Assembly (NCBI GenBank): GCA_009829735.1
Contig: CM020619.1
Span: 5,782,083-5,846,082, forward strand
Direction of reading: 5' to 3'
Source: Pyropia yezoensis
Lineage: Eukaryota; Rhodophyta; Bangiophyceae; Bangiales; Bangiaceae
Length of the DNA stretch: 64,000 nucleotides
The position numbers and the translations under genes are program-made. Positions 53,550 to 64,000 of the stretch are shown in pieces. Under the pieces are notes generated by a model. It had not been told where the DNA came from. It worked only from the letters and a program-made list of their open reading frames with translations, and searched no databases. Within the stretch, counting starts at the first letter, position 1. Each line of letters begins with the position of its first letter.

Positions 53550-53779
53550 GCGTGACACGCCCTAAACACGCCTTAAGCACGCCCTCAAAAGTTCATGCCG
53601 CCCTGCACGCCCCAAGAAATTAACACAATTTTACCACACGAGTGCAAATTATGCCTAGTCAGGAGGGCCGCCGCGCAGGCGACACGGTGTATTCATACAT
53701 CGTCAGAAAGTACCATTAGCTCATCGCCGGCCCTCTGCGCTGGCTCGACGACGTGCCCGCGATGTGGCCTCCAGACCCC

Positions 53780-54720
53780 GCGCAGCGGATCTAAAACCGT
53801 GTATCTTATTTTCCGTGCATCGGGCCCGGACAGGCGTGCACGGGATTGCAAGGGGGCGCCCAGGGGCCCCGTAAAGCCCGATTTCCGCGTGCAAGAGCGC
53901 GCACGGCCGCGTTATGACCGTGCTTCCTACTAGTTTTTTTTTCTCTCCTCGACGAACGTCATCAGGATGACAAGGCCTACCTTCTCATGTAAAGAACGGT
54001 CATATTCGTTCTGCAGCGGCCGAGATCGCCTCTTTTTTGCAGACTGTTGCAGGCCCTTTTTCACAAGATATGCGCCTGTTTCCGGGGTCGCGCATTTCGG
54101 CCTGCAGCGCATGACCAGCCCGCTGTCCCGTTCGTTTCAGGCACTGCTATCCGATACTCGTTCCTGTCGAAATTTCGCGCAACCCGTGCTCTCCACTTGT
54201 GCTTGCACGTGCAACGGAGCGCTATTTTTGCATTTCTTGACCACGTGCTGTGCAGGGTTTGTGCAACTCTCCCGTGCTGTGCGATCGTTTTCGTCGCACA
54301 GGCGCATGTTCCGACGTGCCCTCCCCCCTCAGAGTGCGTCCAGCGCACTTCCAAGGACTCACCGCCCAGTTGCGCGCGTCAGCTGATCCGTAGCACAGCG
54401 ATATGAGAATTGGGGCTGCTATTCTGCAGCACGTTTCTTGCACGAACGAGTTATGGTGTGCACGGCGCGGCTAATTGCATCCACGTGTTGTGCGGAGGCA
54501 GCCGCAGGCCCCATGATCTGCGCAGTTCGGGCCTCACCTCGAAATGTGCATGCCCTGCAGCGTTTTACATGACGCCAAGGCGTGCTATGCAGGCAATGTG
54601 AAATTTTGCGGCTTTCAGAAGCGGCGACGCCCGGGCCCGAGGGGTCTGCAAACACGCATTTGACAGTGCGCGCACGTGCCGGCACGGAAAATAAGATACA
54701 CGGTTTAAGACCCGCTGCGC
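53780..54720. mobile_element. MITE-like unit with 39-bp terminal inverted repeats
   Basis: The left end 53780-53818 (GCGCAGCGGATCTAAAACCG...) and right end 54682-54720 are inverted copies of equal length, differing at about two positions. The 941-bp unit has no transposase and no good open frame, as in non-autonomous DNA transposons. No flanking duplication is evident (ACCCC left, CGTCG right). The family is not identified. Confidence 0.6.
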
Positions 54721-56358
54721 CGTCGAGGGGGGTCCGCGATGCTGATAGATGTGTTGCCAGGACGAGGACGTGCGATCAGGCCCAATCACGCGCGATCACG
54801 TCGTATTGGAGACTTTCAGCAACGAGCATTCTCATCGAGGATTCTCGTATCTTGCTCGCTAAAGTGGCACACGGTCGTGGCGTATCCTATGACAGCAGAT
54901 GTGACTTTCAGCAGCCAAGATTATGATGTTCTCGTAATTATCTGACTACGCAAACGCACAGTCTCCCGAGGCCCATTCGACTTGAGCACAGTACGTTCCT
55001 CACGGTAGCACAGTACGTTCCTCACGGCGCAGCACTGCTCATCGCATGTCAAATATTTCTTGCTCTTTTTGGAAATTCTTGAGCAAAACCCTGCAAAAAC
55101 CTACATCGACCCCCCATCAAGGCATTATGGACACCGCTTTTACCCCCGATTCTTGCTCTCTGCGTGTAACAGCTCGGGCGATTGGTAGTCGCCACCTCCA
55201 TTGGTATGACCGGAAGCGCACTGGGCAGGAGAGCGCTCTCGAGAAGCGCAAAGAAGCGACCGACCATCGCTACGCTTTGGAGCAATGTTTACACAAACGC
55301 GCATAAAATACCGCGCAATCTCTCGCACTTGTTAAGCAAAAACCTGCGCGACCACAGCTTTCGAGGGTCTGCACGGAAAAATCTCTCCGCCTTGCTCGAC
55401 ATCTACAACGTGAATGATGACCAATGGAACGCTCCGTCCAGCAACAGCAGCGCCACCGCTGTTGTCATTGGTTGACCGAACACCGACAGCGGCCGTCATG
55501 TCGGTCGTCTTGGGGGAGATTCATTGGCCTCAGCCCATCGCCTTGATCAGAAAAGCGAAATGCTGCTCGAACTGTTCATTTTCGTGCTCGAGCAGGGCAA
55601 GAATTTGCACAACGAAGCAAGAGATCTGGCCATAATCGGGCTTGTAACTTGACAGGGGATAAGCAGTGCTGCGCGGTGTGGGCTTTTCTCTACTGCTCTT
55701 CTCTGTCAACGCCGCCGGCGCCACACCCTATACAAGGCGTCCAACGCCCCACGGCTCGCTCTCGCCGGCCGTCGTGCACATCACCTCCAATGCGGCCATT
55801 CACGGCAGCCACAAGTCTCCCGCTTGCCATTCTCCCACCCCCACTGTGTGACCTCTTTCTCCTCGGCCTGGATATTGCTTTGCCTTCCTCCCGGACTCTA
55901 TCTGTCTCTACGCTGTCTGGGTCGCCGCCCCCCCCACTCCTTTTCGTTGCAGGGTCGTCGCCCCTCGCCCCAACCCTTCTCCGCCCCCAAGTGGCGCTCA
56001 GCTCGCTGCTACCATTCCCCCTGTAGCATCCCTGGCCCCGACTTGGCGCCGACCCGGGATGGCGACCAGGGGGCACCAGGTGCCAGAACACGCCCGCCGT
56101 GTAAGGATGGTTGGCGGCCGTGGCCCGTGCCCGGCACTGGGATGCGGTGGACTACGCTATCCACACGTGAGAGAGGGACTCCTGATGGGTTTTGGCATAT
56201 TTGTGAGGGACTTGATTTGAGAGAATTTGAGTGTGAAATCAGTGAGTGGGAATAGAACTAGTAGTGATAGTGGCCCCCGGCCTGACGAGGTTAGACTCGG
56301 GTCGGGGCCACTCCGGGGTAGGGGGGGGCTACCTGGCCAGCGTGCCGAGGCTCCCCCA
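54721..56358. other. Gene-poor region with a small direct repeat
   Basis: Lower GC than the gene island. Contains two adjacent 22-bp copies of AGCACAGTACGTTCCTCACGG at 54985 and 55007, and an inverted AGTGGCCCC/GGGGCCACT pair near 56269 and 56304. No gene or RNA supported. Confidence 0.5.
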
Positions 56359-56828
56359 TGTGGCAGTATTGACCCCCAGGTAGGGGGGCAACACGTGCCA
56401 TGCAAGGGGCGGCAGGCCACTAGCCTGATCCGTTCCTCCCCCTGCATTTGGGTCCATATTCCCTAAGTTTGGGATAGTTAGCTTAGTAGTAAATCCAACT
56501 TGGATTTGAGGGTTTTCTGCATTTATCCTCTTGAATTTTCGTGTGGCCCGGTGGGCAGGTGCTGAGGTGGGAGATTCTGAGTGGCGAGATTCTGAGTGGA
56601 CCCTGGGGGGATAAGGGGAGGGACAGCGGGGCTTGGCCCTGCGTCCCCGTCCCGACCAAGAAACTGTTGGACCACACACCATCCTCTTGTTTGTCCGTGG
56701 GGGGGTTTGCCCCACAACAGGGACAGAGTGTGTGCGACTTGCACTTCTTCCGGTTCCCCCGACACGGGAGGCAGCCCTTGCACACCGCCCCAACTTGGGT
56801 GCCGTGTGTGCATGTGGTTTTTGCCACA
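56359..56828 (+). repeat. 5' LTR of family 2 element 2B
   Basis: 470 bp, same TGTGGCA/TGCCACA ends as in 2A, with one extra G in the run near 56700 and a few substitutions. PBS follows at 56831. Confidence 0.93.
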
Positions 56829-56830
56829 TT

Positions 56831-56906
56831 TGGTGGAGCAGCAGGGGACAGGGGTAAAATTTACCTCCGGGTGCACCCGGGTGTAGGGGGCCCTCTGTCT
56901 CAGAGG
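56831..56906 (+). promoter_or_regulatory. Primer-binding site and leader palindromes of element 2B
   Basis: TGGTGGAGCAGCAGGGGA at 56831, GGTAAAATTTACC near 56852, CCGGGTGCACCCGG at 56867-56880 and CCTCTG-TCT-CAGAGG near 56892. The GTGCAC palindrome is identical to 2A. Confidence 0.6.
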
Positions 56907-56947
56907 AACGGTGGACTTGGACCGTGTCATACGGATCGTCAGCCAAC

Positions 56948-58894
56948 ATGGCTAGCTCGGACCCCCCGTCGTCCGGGGAGTACACGGGTGACGCACGTAC
57001 TTCAGTGCCTTTGAATACTGGTGAGACACAGGTGGGTTTACCTGGGGTCGCAGAGGGACTAGAGGTCCCTCAAGCCAGCAGGACTGGAAGTGCGGGCGGG
57101 CAACAGGCCATCCCGACTCAGTCGGGAGTTCACTCGGGTGACACTTCTGATGTGGGTGGGCCGAAGTCTGGCCACCGTGTGGTATACTCAACGGGAACGT
57201 CCCAAGGGGTGAGGACTGTCCCCGCGGGTTCCACTCGGGTTGGAGCCAACTTTGGCTTGGAGCCGTCGCCAACTAGGCTTTCGGAGGACGGCGGACCTCC
57301 GTTGGTCGGCGATGGGCTCGCGCCCATGCCCCCGGTTGAGACCCCTGAGGAACGTGGTTACCCCCCAGGTGGACTCCCGGAGGCGGACCGAGACTCAACT
57401 GGAGTCGTCAATCCACTCCTCGCGGAAACTGTCCGTCGGGAGGCGACCAATGTGTTGCGGCAGACTTTGCCGGACCTGGTGGTCACGATGACGAATACTA
57501 TTCTGAATCAGATTGTGGCGAGTTTGCCAGATGGCCTTAATGTCCAGACCGGATTGGGGCTTTCGAGCCCGCAGGCGCAGGGGGAATCTCCCCTGACGCC
57601 TATTCCGGGTCGCCCCGAACAGGGGGGGACCCCTGTGACTCCCAACGTGGGAGCCGCACCATTCTCGGTGGGGCGTACGCCCTTCACGGGGGAGTTCCCC
57701 TCGGAAACGCCGGCGGCTACACCAAGCTCGCCGTACCAGACTACAGGCGCTGAGGGTCAACTTACCCCAGTGCCACAGCGGCTGTTCCCTCAACGTGAGG
57801 TGCCGCCCAAGATCCAGGTAGCCAACCCGGTCTACCAGCGGATCTTTGACTGTGAGACCTACGCCCTCCACAACAAGTCGGTGGCGTATGGTCCTGACCA
57901 GGCCCGAGCCATGGGCCGTGCCAAGAAGAATGCACTTCATTCTTTTGGGCACAAAGCGGAGTGGGATGGAACCCCCCCCCTCCGTGTCTTTGAGTTCCTA
58001 CGTCGTTTCACAAAAGCCTGTGACGACAATGCCATAAGTGAAGGCATGGCTTTTTACATGCTACAGGAGTTTACGAAGGGCGACCTGCGGACAGAACTTA
58101 TGTCCGTCATGCCCAGCTCCTCAAGTGGAGGCGCTGGGGAGGTGACGTCCTATTTGGAGCTCGTCAACTGGTTGTTGAGAGCCATGGTTGATGAGGCAGC
58201 GTTGGCTTCTCAAGTCGAGGAGTTTACGCAAGCCCATCACGAAGAGGCGGAGGACGAGTTGTCCTTTGCGGAGCGAGTCCGTAAGCTCAACAATCTTTGT
58301 GGGTTTCTTCATCCACAAGCTGTGGTGAAGAGTCGGTTTGTGGAGGGACTCCATTGGTCAGTCCGGATGGAGACCCGGGAGTATAACACTGCCCGGGCGA
58401 CCCTGGCCGAGTTGGCTAGGTTCGCCTATCGCAGAGGCGAGGCATACCGCAAGTTGCGGGAGGAACAACGCCAGGAGCGTCAGGCCGAGTTGGCCAAGGA
58501 ACGGGAGGAGGCGCGCGAGGCCAGAGAGTTGAGAGAGGCACGCCGAATCCGCAAGGGGAGGGTGGTAGCTGCCGTGGGAACTTCCCAGGGTATCCCTTCG
58601 TCTTCCCCAGTTGGGAAGACCCCTCCCGGAACAGACCATCGGTGTTGGAACTGCAACTCCGATGGACACTGGGCATATGATTGCCCCAAGTTGAGTAAAC
58701 GCATCCAACAACTTGTTAGGAATGCGAGTAAGAAGTCGGCTACGAACGAAGTACGTTCACGCCGCGAGGGTGGGTCTCGACCGGTCGTCGCGGTCGCCAC
58801 ACCCTCGGCGGAGGAGGCGGAAACGTCGTCCTCGGACTCGTCGTCTTCCTCCCCGCCCTCAGATTTGGACGCCAAGTCGGCGGGAAACGAATGA
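56948..58894 (+). CDS. gag: Family 2 Gag of element 2B
   Basis: 648 aa, start ATG 56948 (CAACATGG). Same layout as in 2A: Pro/Thr-rich N-terminus, capsid-like helices, charged coiled-coil-like segment and zinc knuckle CWNCNSDGHWAYDC. Differences from 2A are mostly conservative and cluster in the low-complexity part before the capsid region. Its TGA overlaps the pol ATG in the same ATGA. Confidence 0.92.
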   Translation: MASSDPPSSGEYTGDARTSVPLNTGETQVGLPGVAEGLEVPQASRTGSAGGQQAIPTQSGVHSGDTSDVGGPKSGHRVVYSTGTSQGVRTVPAGSTRVGANFGLEPSPTRLSEDGGPPLVGDGLAPMPPVETPEERGYPPGGLPEADRDSTGVVNPLLAETVRREATNVLRQTLPDLVVTMTNTILNQIVASLPDGLNVQTGLGLSSPQAQGESPLTPIPGRPEQGGTPVTPNVGAAPFSVGRTPFTGEFPSETPAATPSSPYQTTGAEGQLTPVPQRLFPQREVPPKIQVANPVYQRIFDCETYALHNKSVAYGPDQARAMGRAKKNALHSFGHKAEWDGTPPLRVFEFLRRFTKACDDNAISEGMAFYMLQEFTKGDLRTELMSVMPSSSSGGAGEVTSYLELVNWLLRAMVDEAALASQVEEFTQAHHEEAEDELSFAERVRKLNNLCGFLHPQAVVKSRFVEGLHWSVRMETREYNTARATLAELARFAYRRGEAYRKLREEQRQERQAELAKEREEAREARELREARRIRKGRVVAAVGTSQGIPSSSPVGKTPPGTDHRCWNCNSDGHWAYDCPKLSKRIQQLVRNASKKSATNEVRSRREGGSRPVVAVATPSAEEAETSSSDSSSSSPPSDLDAKSAGNE

Positions 58895-61800
58895 CCGTTG
58901 GGGCTGGTCGTCCGAAGCTCACAACGGCAGCCTCGGCCAAGTGTGCCAGGAGGACGAACCAACCGTGCCGGATGCTGCGGCGACCTAAGGGAGTCCGCCC
59001 ACCTCGGGTAGGACTCCCCAAGAACGTAAACCCACGTCGGGTCATCGCGGTGCTGACGGGTGAGAACTTCCAGGTGGCTGGACGGGTGCAACTTGCCCCC
59101 GGCCGCGCCTGTTGTGCCCGTATCGTACTTGATACCGGGTCAGGAGCCTCCTTGATACGCAAGTCGCTATTACCAAAGGAGGTGAAGCTCCAACGCTGGA
59201 GGTCCAAAGCTGACCATATGATTGACATCAATGGTGGGGTACTTCCCATCGTTGGTGCCGTGACCCTACCAACTAGGTTGGGGACCCATGAGGTCGACGT
59301 GACCTATGGTGTAGTTGAGAATATATCGGTACCCCTGCTTCTGGGTACCCCTTATGTTGTTACACAAGTGCCTTTGATTTGTGGCCCTGAGTACTGGGTC
59401 AAGTTGATGAATGGGGAGACTATCCCCATCCTTGGTAAGGGAAAGTCTGTGGCTCCTGTGACAGTCTCACAGTCGAAGCCTGTTTGCTCTGTGAGGGAAG
59501 GGTTTACTGCTACCCTGCGTCTAGCCCGTAAAGTCACGTTGCCCCCCAACTCGGTGGCGCACGTTGATGTTGTAACTGATTATACGGGGAACGGGTTGGT
59601 GCACCCTCACCCCCGTCTTGCTCGCAAGCACCAAGTGCATGTTGCCCTTGGCACGATGGACTCCAAAGCCGGAGTCCCAAGGAGGATACAGGTGATGAAC
59701 CTGAGCTCGTCGCCCCAGTACTTCAAGTCGGGAGCCAAGTTCGGCTATATCGACCAACACGAGGGACCGGTAGTAGCGGTCACCCTCAACGCGGGCGCAA
59801 GTAGCGACCCAAAGTCCGGAAAGGAGAAGCATCAAGCCAAGTCGGCCGCCTCTCCTCGGCCCCATGTGAACATGGAGGGTGTCCCCCCCAGGTTGAGGGT
59901 TCAAGTTGAACACCTCTTGGACCAATATCACAAGTTGTGGGATGGTCAATTGGGACTCATGAGAGCCACCCAACACCGGATCGAGTTGAAGCCCGGTGCA
60001 CCCCCTATACGCCAACAACCGTATAGGGGAGGACCTCGTTCAAGGGCCCTCGTTAAGGAGCAAGTTGCTCGCATGGAGGCCCTCGATGTGATCGAGGCGA
60101 GCAACGCCGAGTGGGCGAGTCCGGTGGTTATCGTCCCCAAAGTTGATGGGACCCCCCGGTTTTGTATCGACTACCGTAAGCTCAACGAGAGCACGGTGAA
60201 GGACAGCTATCCCCTGCCTAGGATGGACGACTGTCTGGACTCTCTGGGGGAGGCAAACGTGTTCTCTACCCTGGACTGTAACGCGGGGTACTGGCAAATT
60301 CCCATTGCCCCGGAGGACAGGCATAAAACTACCTTTACCTGTCACTGTGGTACCTACCAGTGCAAGCGTCTACCGTTTGGTCTGTGTAACGCGCCGGCAA
60401 CTTTCCAGCGCGCTATGGACATGATTCTGGCCGGAGTACGGTGGCAGATCTGTCTTGTGTACCTAGACGATATCATTGTGTTCTCCCGAAGTCCGGAGGA
60501 ACACATTGGCCATCTTGGCCAGGTGTTCAAGCTACTTGCTGACGCCGGTGTGTCACTGAAGGCGAGTAAGTGCCACCTCTTCACTCAAGAGGTGGAGTAC
60601 TTGGGACATGTGGTCCGTCCGGGGCGTCTCAGTGTTAACGAGAAGAACTTGAGGGCCATCCGTAAGGCTCAGTACCCCCGGACCCAGACCCAGATGAGGA
60701 GCTTCCTCGGGATGTGTAACGTGTACCGACGTTTCACCAAGGGCTTCGCCAAGGTGGCGAAGCCGTTGAATGAGCTAGTGAGCTCAACGCTACCGAAGAA
60801 CCTGCCTCCCCCAAGTCGGGTGGAGCAGGAATCCTTTGAGACTCTTAGGGACCTTCTGCTGAAGCCCCCCATCTTGACTATTCCCAGGTTGGGAGGCCAC
60901 TACATCCTGGATGTGGACGCTAGCTACGACCAACTTGGTTGTGTGTTGCTTCAGCAGCAGCCGGACAAGGAGTACTTGCCGGTGGGATACTTCAGTAAGG
61001 GGCTGAACTCGGCCGAGAAGAACTACGGAGTCACCGAGTTGGAAGGACTCTCAGTGGTGTGGGCGGTGACGTCACTTCGTCACTACCTAGAGGGTGAGAA
61101 GTTCCTCATCCGCTGTGACCACCGCGCGTTGCAGTTCATCTTCAAGACGGACTGTACGAACACTCGTCTCAACCGGTGGAGGGTGCGACTGGCACCCTTC
61201 AACTTTGACATTGAGTACCGACCTGGCAGGCAACATGCCCTTGCCGACGGCCTCTCTCGGGTACCTACCGAGGGGCTGGACACTAAACCAGTCGATGAGG
61301 ACATCCCCATCGTGGGGGTAGTCACGCGCTCGGGTCAGGCGTTGAACCCCGAGGCGCCAGGGAACAAGAAGTACTTGCCCCTGTCCCTGGACGAGGTGGT
61401 GAAGGCCCAGGCCGAGGATCCCTTCTGCAAGTCTCAGAGGGATACACTGGATACAGTGGTGGAGACGCGTTTCTTTCTGGGGGACGATGGCCTCCTCATG
61501 AGGAGGGGGGTATTCCATGGGACTGAACAACTTGTCGTCCCCGCATCCCTCAAGGACAGTATCCTTGAGAGGGAGCACAACGCTCCCACGGGTGGACACC
61601 TGGGGTCTAGTAAACTGTACCAGACCCTGAGGACCAGGTACTACTGCCCGTCCATGGTGGTGGACATCTACAGTTGGGTGGCTGCCTGCACAAGTTGTGC
61701 ACAGAACCGTCTGATGGAACGGCGGCCTAGTACGGCTATGCTATTGTTCCCGGCCAAGGAGCCCTTCGCCGCGTTGGCGATGGACATCCTTGGGCCACTG

Positions 61801-62844
61801 CCAGTGACCGAGGAGGGCAACCAGTACCTCCTGGTCATCTGTGACCGTTTCACGAAACTTACGCGAGCGATCCCACTGGTAGAGATCACGGCCATGTCGG
61901 TCGTGTCAGCCTTCCTAGATCACTGGGTTGCCGCGTATGGCATCCCAGATAGTACACTATCGGACAATGGACCGCAATTTGCGTCTGTACTGTTTCAGGG
62001 AGTGCTGGATATGTTGGGGGTTAAGGCAAACTATGCCACCCCCTACCACCCACAAACTAATGGGCAGGTGGAGCGCTTCAACAAAACTATTGTTAGGCAG
62101 CTGCGCCACTATGTGAGTGAGCACGTGAAGACGTGGGACCAATACATTTCTATTCTCACTACCGCCTACAATTCGCAGGTTCACTCATCTACCGGGGAAG
62201 TACCCCTCGCTTTTGTGACCCCCCGTCGTGTGCGGTCTATTGCCGTGCGGCGGTCGCTCCCAACTAGGGAGGATGGTGGCAGTACGCCTACTCCTACTGA
62301 GAGTAAGGCGGAGTTCGCTGCTAGGCTTGAAAACCTCATCCCTAAAGTCAGGGCTGAGATGGACAAAGCACAAAAGCGCTACAAGCGTACCTTTGACAAA
62401 AAGGTGCGCAATGCTAAGCATGTCCCCGAGCAGGGTGACTGGGTGCTGGTACACTCGCACACCCCAACTGGGGGTAAGCTGGTATTCCAGACGAAGGGAC
62501 CGTACCAGGTCCTTCGTACTGATGGGCGGCGCTTCACCATCGAAAGTGACGATGGGGTCCGCACAGTGAACGGAGAGGACGTGGTCAAAGTTGCACCACC
62601 GCCTGCAGGCGACCCAGCTTGGGCGCGTGCTTTGGAAGCGTGGCGCCTCCCCTCACTGCCTGCGGCCAAACAGGGCCCGCAGGAGTACGTGTTCGATAAG
62701 TTCATCGACCACGGATGGGATGAAGACACTGACCGCCTCATGTTGAGGGTGCGTTGGTTTGGCTACAAAGCCAAGGACGATACGTGGGAGTATGTGGAGG
62801 ACCTTCCCGCTGAGAAGGTCCGGGCGTACTGTGCCCCGGAATGA
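58891..62844 (+). CDS. pol: Family 2 Pol of element 2B, altered C-terminus
   Basis: 1317 aa with protease DTGSGAS, RT YLDD, RNase H, integrase HHCC and DD35E (NGQVERF) and the chromodomain-like tail. An extra C near 62836 changes the last residues to CAPE and stops 10 residues earlier than in 2A, outside the core domains. A Trp in the integrase N-terminal segment (RYYWPSM in 2A) is Cys here (RYYCPSM), which may weaken function. Confidence 0.92.
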   Translation: MTVGAGRPKLTTAASAKCARRTNQPCRMLRRPKGVRPPRVGLPKNVNPRRVIAVLTGENFQVAGRVQLAPGRACCARIVLDTGSGASLIRKSLLPKEVKLQRWRSKADHMIDINGGVLPIVGAVTLPTRLGTHEVDVTYGVVENISVPLLLGTPYVVTQVPLICGPEYWVKLMNGETIPILGKGKSVAPVTVSQSKPVCSVREGFTATLRLARKVTLPPNSVAHVDVVTDYTGNGLVHPHPRLARKHQVHVALGTMDSKAGVPRRIQVMNLSSSPQYFKSGAKFGYIDQHEGPVVAVTLNAGASSDPKSGKEKHQAKSAASPRPHVNMEGVPPRLRVQVEHLLDQYHKLWDGQLGLMRATQHRIELKPGAPPIRQQPYRGGPRSRALVKEQVARMEALDVIEASNAEWASPVVIVPKVDGTPRFCIDYRKLNESTVKDSYPLPRMDDCLDSLGEANVFSTLDCNAGYWQIPIAPEDRHKTTFTCHCGTYQCKRLPFGLCNAPATFQRAMDMILAGVRWQICLVYLDDIIVFSRSPEEHIGHLGQVFKLLADAGVSLKASKCHLFTQEVEYLGHVVRPGRLSVNEKNLRAIRKAQYPRTQTQMRSFLGMCNVYRRFTKGFAKVAKPLNELVSSTLPKNLPPPSRVEQESFETLRDLLLKPPILTIPRLGGHYILDVDASYDQLGCVLLQQQPDKEYLPVGYFSKGLNSAEKNYGVTELEGLSVVWAVTSLRHYLEGEKFLIRCDHRALQFIFKTDCTNTRLNRWRVRLAPFNFDIEYRPGRQHALADGLSRVPTEGLDTKPVDEDIPIVGVVTRSGQALNPEAPGNKKYLPLSLDEVVKAQAEDPFCKSQRDTLDTVVETRFFLGDDGLLMRRGVFHGTEQLVVPASLKDSILEREHNAPTGGHLGSSKLYQTLRTRYYCPSMVVDIYSWVAACTSCAQNRLMERRPSTAMLLFPAKEPFAALAMDILGPLPVTEEGNQYLLVICDRFTKLTRAIPLVEITAMSVVSAFLDHWVAAYGIPDSTLSDNGPQFASVLFQGVLDMLGVKANYATPYHPQTNGQVERFNKTIVRQLRHYVSEHVKTWDQYISILTTAYNSQVHSSTGEVPLAFVTPRRVRSIAVRRSLPTREDGGSTPTPTESKAEFAARLENLIPKVRAEMDKAQKRYKRTFDKKVRNAKHVPEQGDWVLVHSHTPTGGKLVFQTKGPYQVLRTDGRRFTIESDDGVRTVNGEDVVKVAPPPAGDPAWARALEAWRLPSLPAAKQGPQEYVFDKFIDHGWDEDTDRLMLRVRWFGYKAKDDTWEYVEDLPAEKVRAYCAPE

Positions 62845-62986
62845 GATAGACCCTAACAGCCCTCCCTCAACGTGAGGGAAGGCCGAGCAACAGTGCCAAG
62901 AGAGTGCTTCAAGTCGAAGTGGTACGCAGAGTGGCTTTTAACTACAGCCCTAACCCTCACACTCTCACAACAAAGGCAGCTGCCAA

Positions 62987-63738
62987 CTAGGCACGCATGC
63001 TAGACTCTCCCACTCCACGGCCCTCGCCCTCACGTGGAGGCGAGCGGCGAGACCCACGCCGATAACGGTCTCCCACTGGTTGGGAGGGGCGGTGGCTCCA
63101 AGTCGGAACCGTCGCGCCCTTCACGGTCGCGCAAGTGGCGCCGACCGTGGCTACTCTTCTGCCTGGTCTTGCGCGCAAGTTTGCGACGCAGACGCTGGAC
63201 AGACTCCGTCTCCGACGGGGCAGAGGACTCCGAGACGGAGTAAGACAACTTGTCTTCCGACACGGAGGGAGAGCGCGCGCGAGTGTCGGCGACGACGGCG
63301 AGGAGGCGAGTATGCCCGGCTCGCGCGACGTTTGCCACGCCCAAGTGGGGCTGGCTGGGCATAATAGCCCCCAATGCGAGCCAACTCGGCTGTCATAAAC
63401 TCCGCCACCGACTCGCAACTCGCGGTCGCCACTGCAGTACGAACGTGCTCCTCAAGTTGAGGAGTCTCGGAACTTTGGAGGGTTGCGGTCGACGCGGCCA
63501 ACCAGGAAATGGTGCGCACCAACGTGGTGATCATCATCTCTGAGGTTAGAGGCGTGGGCGGTAACACCAACTTGGGGTATACCGTCAGGAGGGTGGCCCC
63601 CAAGTTGGGGACACCGGGTGGATGACTCCACGGCCACGCTGATCGGGATGTTCCCGTGAGGCTGGAAAGGAACAGGAGGAAGCGGAGGGCACGCCAAGGT
63701 GGGCGGTACCCGGGTGTAACTGCGACCCCGACTTGGGG
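62987..63738 (-). pseudogene. Family 2 antisense ORF (aORF2), copy 2B, frameshifted and cut by the gap
   Basis: C-terminal part of aORF2. The end (YRRGSRRSPPREGEGRG) and the Ser/Arg-rich segment (SVSEDKLSYSVSES) lie in different frames because of small indels near 63065-63120, 63275 and 63358. Intact in 2A. The N-terminal two thirds fall in the N run. Confidence 0.75.
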
Positions 63739-64000
63739 NNNNNNNNNNNNNNNNNNNNNNNNNNNNNNNNNNNNNNNNNNNNNNNNNNNNNNNNNNNNNN
63801 NNNNNNNNNNNNNNNNNNNNNNNNNNNNNNNNNNNNNNNNNNNNNNNNNNNNNNNNNNNNNNNNNNNNNNNNNNNNNNNNNNNNNNNNNNNNNNNNNNNN
63901 NNNNNNNNNNNNNNNNNNNNNNNNNNNNNNNNNNNNNNNNNNNNNNNNNNNNNNNNNNNNNNNNNNNNNNNNNNNNNNNNNNNNNNNNNNNNNNNNNNNN
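63739..64000. other. Assembly gap, N run to the window end
   Basis: At least 262 N; continues past the window. Hides the rest of element 2B including its 3' LTR. Confidence 0.99.

Larger units (their letters stand above)
56359..63738 (+). mobile_element. Ty3/gypsy family 2 retrotransposon, copy 2B (3' end lost in gap)
   Basis: Same organisation as 2A: LTR, PBS, gag, pol, antisense gene; it runs into the terminal N run before the 3' LTR. A few percent different from 2A by eye, so an independent insertion. Gag and pol are open; the antisense gene is frameshifted. Confidence 0.93.

Noticed and set aside
53700-56350. Possible tRNA or small RNA genes in the gene-poor stretch
   Set aside because: I found no cloverleaf-compatible segment or recognisable T-arm sequence by eye; covariance-model software would be needed to exclude them.

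Overview
The window looks like GC-rich eukaryotic nuclear DNA. It has a centromere-type histone H3, a nuclear-encoded mitochondrial complex I subunit with GT-AG introns, chromodomain Ty3/gypsy retrotransposons, and no bacterial operons or Shine-Dalgarno-led genes. Heavy C/G homopolymers, Ala/Gly/Pro-rich proteins, mostly intronless genes and a large retrotransposon load would suit a bangiophyte red alga (Porphyra/Pyropia type). That is an inference from style; no diagnostic marker gene is present.

Layout. (1) 1-29.2 kb is a nest of two Ty3/gypsy families. Family 1 is present as copy A (1-5168, cut by the window start and a 500-N gap), copy B (5669-13520) and copy C (22898-~29 kb). Family 2 is present as a complete copy 2A (13521-22897: LTRs, primer-binding site, gag, pol, antisense ORF, polypurine tract). 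(2) 29.5-35.6 kb is low-complexity DNA with minisatellites, Gly- or Ala-rich reading frames and a pair of long inverted repeats. (3) 35.8-53 kb is a gene island on alternating strands: a CenH3-like histone (-), an RGG/U1-type zinc-finger protein (-), a DUF1764 protein (+), a complex I ESSS/NDUFB11-like subunit in three exons (-), a two-domain AAA ATPase (+) and an orphan membrane protein (-). (4) 53-56.3 kb is gene-poor and holds a 941-bp unit with 39-bp terminal inverted repeats. (5) 56359 to the terminal N run is a second family 2 element, 2B.

The most interesting system is inside the retrotransposons. Both families carry a large extra protein gene on the opposite strand, between pol and the 3' LTR and convergent with pol. 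The two antisense proteins (about 815 and 647 aa) are very different overall but share a collinear core: FGSV, then an R-x-G-x-L-x-HLP-like block 32-33 residues later, then L-x-x-H-x-x-x-[DE]W. This suggests an old accessory protein kept by both lineages, with no function I recognise. Other notable items are the ATGA overlap joining gag to pol in family 2, a 24-bp palindromic array between pol and the antisense gene of copy 1C, a GTGCAC-centred leader palindrome, and repeated frame breaks at C/G homopolymers in the host genes, which look more like sequence error than decay.
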